A stretch of 64,000 bases of DNA from Streptomyces sp. CB02261 (GTDB lineage Bacteria; Actinomycetota; Actinomycetes; Streptomycetales; Streptomycetaceae): contig NZ_LIVX01000011.1 in NCBI RefSeq assembly GCF_001905665.1, forward strand, positions 1-64,000, given 5' to 3'. Below are positions 61,965 to 64,000 of the stretch, in pieces; position 1 is the stretch's first letter; the number at the start of each line of letters is the position of its first letter. The position numbers and the translations under genes are program-made. Under the pieces are notes generated by a model, which saw only the letters and a list, made by a program, of their open reading frames with translations, did not search any database and was not told the DNA's origin.

Positions 61965-63410
61965 TTACAGCGCGAGGCCCGTCAGGACGAGGACGCGCTC
62001 GTAGGTGTAGTCGTCCATCGCGTACCGGACGCCCTCGCGGCCCACGCCGGAACGCTTGGCGCCGCCGTAGGGCATCTGGTCGGCGCGGTACGAGGGGACG
62101 TCGCCGATGATCACGCCGCCGACCTCCAGGGCGCGGTGCGCGCGGAAGGCGGCCTGCAGGTCGTGGGTGAAGACGCCGGCCTGGAGGCCGAAGTCCGAGT
62201 CGTTGACCGCGGCGAAGGCCTCGGCCTCGCCGTCGACCACGGCGATGGTGAGCACCGGGCCGAAGACCTCGGCGCGGGCCAGGGTGACGTCCGCGGGGAG
62301 GTCGGTGAGCACGGTCGGGGCGTAGGTCGCGCCCTCGCGCTTGCCGCCGGCGAGCAGCTTCGCGCCGGCCGCGACGGCCTCGTCGACCCAGGCCTCGACG
62401 CGCTGGGCGGCGGCCTCGTCGACGAGCGGGCCGACGTCGGTGGCGGCGTCGGACGGGTCACCGGTGACCTGGGCCTCGACCGCGGCGACGATCTTCGGCA
62501 GCAGACGGTCGTGGACGGAGGAGTCCACGATCACGCGCTGGACGGAGATGCAGGACTGGCCGCCCTGGTAGTTGGAGAAGGTGGCGATGCGGGACGCCGC
62601 CCAGTCCAGGTCCTCCTCGGAGGACCAGTCGGGCAGGACGACGGCCGCGGCGTTGCCGCCGAGCTCCAGGGTGCAGTGCTTGTGCGGCACCGACTGCTGG
62701 ATGGCGTAGCCGACCTTGTCGGAGCCGGTGAACGAGATGACCGGGAGGCGCTCGTCCTGGACGAGGGCGGGCATCCGGTCGTTCGGCACGGTGAGGATCG
62801 ACCAGGAGCCGGCCGGCAGGTCGGTCTCGGCCAGGATCTCGCCCAGGATCAGGGAGGAGATCGGGGTCGACGGGGCCGGCTTGAGGATGATCGGGGCGCC
62901 GACGGCGAGGGCCGGGGCGACCTTGTGGGCGCTGAGGTTCAGCGGGAAGTTGAACGGCGCGATGCCGAGGACGACGCCCTTGGGGATGCGGCGGGTCAGG
63001 GCGAGGCGGCCCGCGCCGCCGGCCTCGGTGTCCAGGCGCTGGGCCTCGCCGGCGTTCCAGCGGCGGGCCTCCTCGGCGGCGAAACGGAAGACGGAGACGG
63101 CACGGCCGACCTCACCGCGGGCCCACTTGACGGGCTTGCCGTTCTCGGCGGAGATCAGCAGGGCGATCTCCTCGGTGCGCTCGGCGAGCCGCTTCGACAC
63201 GTGGTCGAGGGCGGCGGCGCGGACGTGCGCCGGGGTCGCGGCGAACTCGTCGACGACGGCGTGCGCGGCGGCGACGGCCTGCTCGACCTGGGCCTCGGTG
63301 GGCACGCTGACCTTGCCGACCAGACGTCCGTCGTACGAGTTCGTGACGTCGAAGGTGGCCTCGCCGGTGGCCTCGCGGCCGGCGAGCCAGAAGGCGTGGG
63401 TGGTCGTCAT
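61965..63410 (-). CDS. NAD(P)-dependent aldehyde dehydrogenase
   Basis: 481 aa. Catalytic C287 (QGGQSCISVQR), general base E249 (TLELGGN) and oxyanion N154 (APFNFP) are all present; cofactor loop GFTGS-like ISFTGSDKVG. The sequence is closest in pattern to the glyceraldehyde-3-phosphate/succinate-semialdehyde-like group of ALDHs (FNFPLNLSAHKVAPAL), so the aldehyde cannot be named with certainty. ATG at 63410. Single-gene unit with its own terminator. Confidence 0.92.
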   Translation of the reverse strand: MTTTHAFWLAGREATGEATFDVTNSYDGRLVGKVSVPTEAQVEQAVAAAHAVVDEFAATPAHVRAAALDHVSKRLAERTEEIALLISAENGKPVKWARGEVGRAVSVFRFAAEEARRWNAGEAQRLDTEAGGAGRLALTRRIPKGVVLGIAPFNFPLNLSAHKVAPALAVGAPIILKPAPSTPISSLILGEILAETDLPAGSWSILTVPNDRMPALVQDERLPVISFTGSDKVGYAIQQSVPHKHCTLELGGNAAAVVLPDWSSEEDLDWAASRIATFSNYQGGQSCISVQRVIVDSSVHDRLLPKIVAAVEAQVTGDPSDAATDVGPLVDEAAAQRVEAWVDEAVAAGAKLLAGGKREGATYAPTVLTDLPADVTLARAEVFGPVLTIAVVDGEAEAFAAVNDSDFGLQAGVFTHDLQAAFRAHRALEVGGVIIGDVPSYRADQMPYGGAKRSGVGREGVRYAMDDYTYERVLVLTGLAL

Positions 63411-63531
63411 CGCGTACCGGCCCTTTCCGTTTTCGGGGGTGATGCGAGGGGGTGCTCTCGCGCTCTCGTGACACGTTAGGGCGAAGCGGGCCGGCGGGGG
63501 CTTGTCCGGTGTGGAGTGGTGGCCGCCGACT

Positions 63532-63559
63532 CCTGTCCGCTTTGGCCGAAGCAGACAGG
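63532..63559 (-). terminator. Terminator of the EamA-family gene
   Basis: 11-bp stem (63532-63542 with 63549-63559), six-base loop, 14 bases after the stop codon. One position pairs as G-U only on the minus-strand transcript, matching the direction of the gene. Confidence 0.65.
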
Positions 63560-63573
63560 AAGGGGGTACGGGC

Positions 63574-64000
63574 TCAGCCGCGCCGCTCCGTGCTGACGAT
63601 CAGACAGACGCCGCCGACGACGATCGCGCCGCCGAGGACGATGGGCCACGACAGGGCCTCGTTCAGGACCAGGGCGCCGAGGGCGACCGCGACGACGGGG
63701 TTGACGTACGCGTACGTGGCGACGAGCGAGAGCGGCGCGGCCTGCAGGAGCCACGCGTACGCGGTGAAGGCGATCAGGGAGCCGAAGACGATCAGATAGG
63801 CGAGGGCGGCCCAGGAGCGGGTGGAGACGTCTCCGAGGTCCAGGCCGTGCTGCTCGCCCCGGACGAGGCCGACGGTGAGGCCGCCGAGACCGCCCGCGAT
63901 CATCTCGTACGCGCTGGCGGTGAAGGGGTTGGCGGGCATCGGGAGGCGGGCCGAGGAGAACGAGCCGAGGGACCACAGGAACGTGGCCACGACGACGAGG
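63574..64000 (-). CDS. EamA/DMT-family permease, C-terminal part (cut by window edge)
   Basis: Only the last about 140 residues are in the window; the 5' part continues past base 64000. Four to five hydrophobic helices, with the EamA-type blocks YLIVFGSLIAFTAYAWLL, SLVATYAYVNPVVAVALGAL and LNEALSWPIVLGGAIVVGG, typical of the YedA-like drug/metabolite transporter group. Ends in STERRG. Substrate unknown. Confidence 0.9.
   Translation of the reverse strand, partial: LVVVATFLWSLGSFSSARLPMPANPFTASAYEMIAGGLGGLTVGLVRGEQHGLDLGDVSTRSWAALAYLIVFGSLIAFTAYAWLLQAAPLSLVATYAYVNPVVAVALGALVLNEALSWPIVLGGAIVVGGVCLIVSTERRG

Overview
The window reads as chromosomal core DNA of a Streptomyces-type actinomycete. 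GC is very high, codons strongly prefer G/C in third position (so long antisense open frames appear everywhere), GTG starts are common, and the gene order resembles the conserved Streptomyces block around rpsO-pnp, truB-rbfA-infB-nusA and dxr-ispG. I see no rRNA, tRNA, CRISPR array, insertion sequence or prophage.

Layout. 0-9.5 kb: a leftward block of RNA and cell-wall/lysine genes: RNase J, dapA, then rpsO-pnp-M16 peptidase-dapB-small membrane protein, with two small membrane-protein genes facing the other way. 9.6-25.3 kb: a compact type VII (ESX) secretion locus in four transcription units: eccD; eccC plus a DUF397 gene; eccB-mycP-esx-esx; eccE, an unknown partner and an EspI-like Pro-rich ATPase. 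25.4-31.2 kb: a five-gene oligopeptide ABC importer with translationally coupled joints. 31.3-35.3 kb: an accessory patch with a secreted RTX-like repeat protein, the type III polyketide synthase RppA, and a divergent CYP158-like P450, which together suggest a flaviolin-type pigment pathway. 35.4-47.5 kb: a leftward information-processing block, rimP-nusA-ylxR-infB-DUF503-rbfA-truB, then a very large pseudoprotease/STAND-type NTPase gene and ribF. 47.7-50.6 kb: four rightward genes: lipoprotein, DUF4439 ferritin-like protein, a degenerate aminoglycoside-phosphotransferase-like protein and an SPFH protein. 50.8-64 kb: proS, two GNAT genes, the isoprenoid cluster ispG-site-2 protease-dxr with an EPSP-synthase gene upstream, a repeat-rich non-coding stretch, an acyl-CoA dehydrogenase, an aldehyde dehydrogenase and the end of an EamA permease.

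How they work together. RNase J and PNPase are RNA-decay enzymes and sit near rpsO. DapA and DapB supply diaminopimelate for the wall. RimP, NusA, YlxR, IF-2, RbfA and TruB build and run the translation machinery. Dxr and IspG make isoprenoid precursors. The ESX locus holds the membrane core (EccB, C, D, E), the mycosin and a WXG100 pair, and so looks complete.

Most interesting items: the pseudoprotease-NTPase fusion between truB and ribF; the phosphotransferase homologue that has lost its catalytic residues; an EPSP synthase with Ala at the position that governs glyphosate sensitivity; a family of long perfect extragenic palindromes, one copy apparently interrupted by another repeat; and hairpins at functional places (the 5' end of the predicted dapA message, and the first codons of the M16 gene right after pnp).
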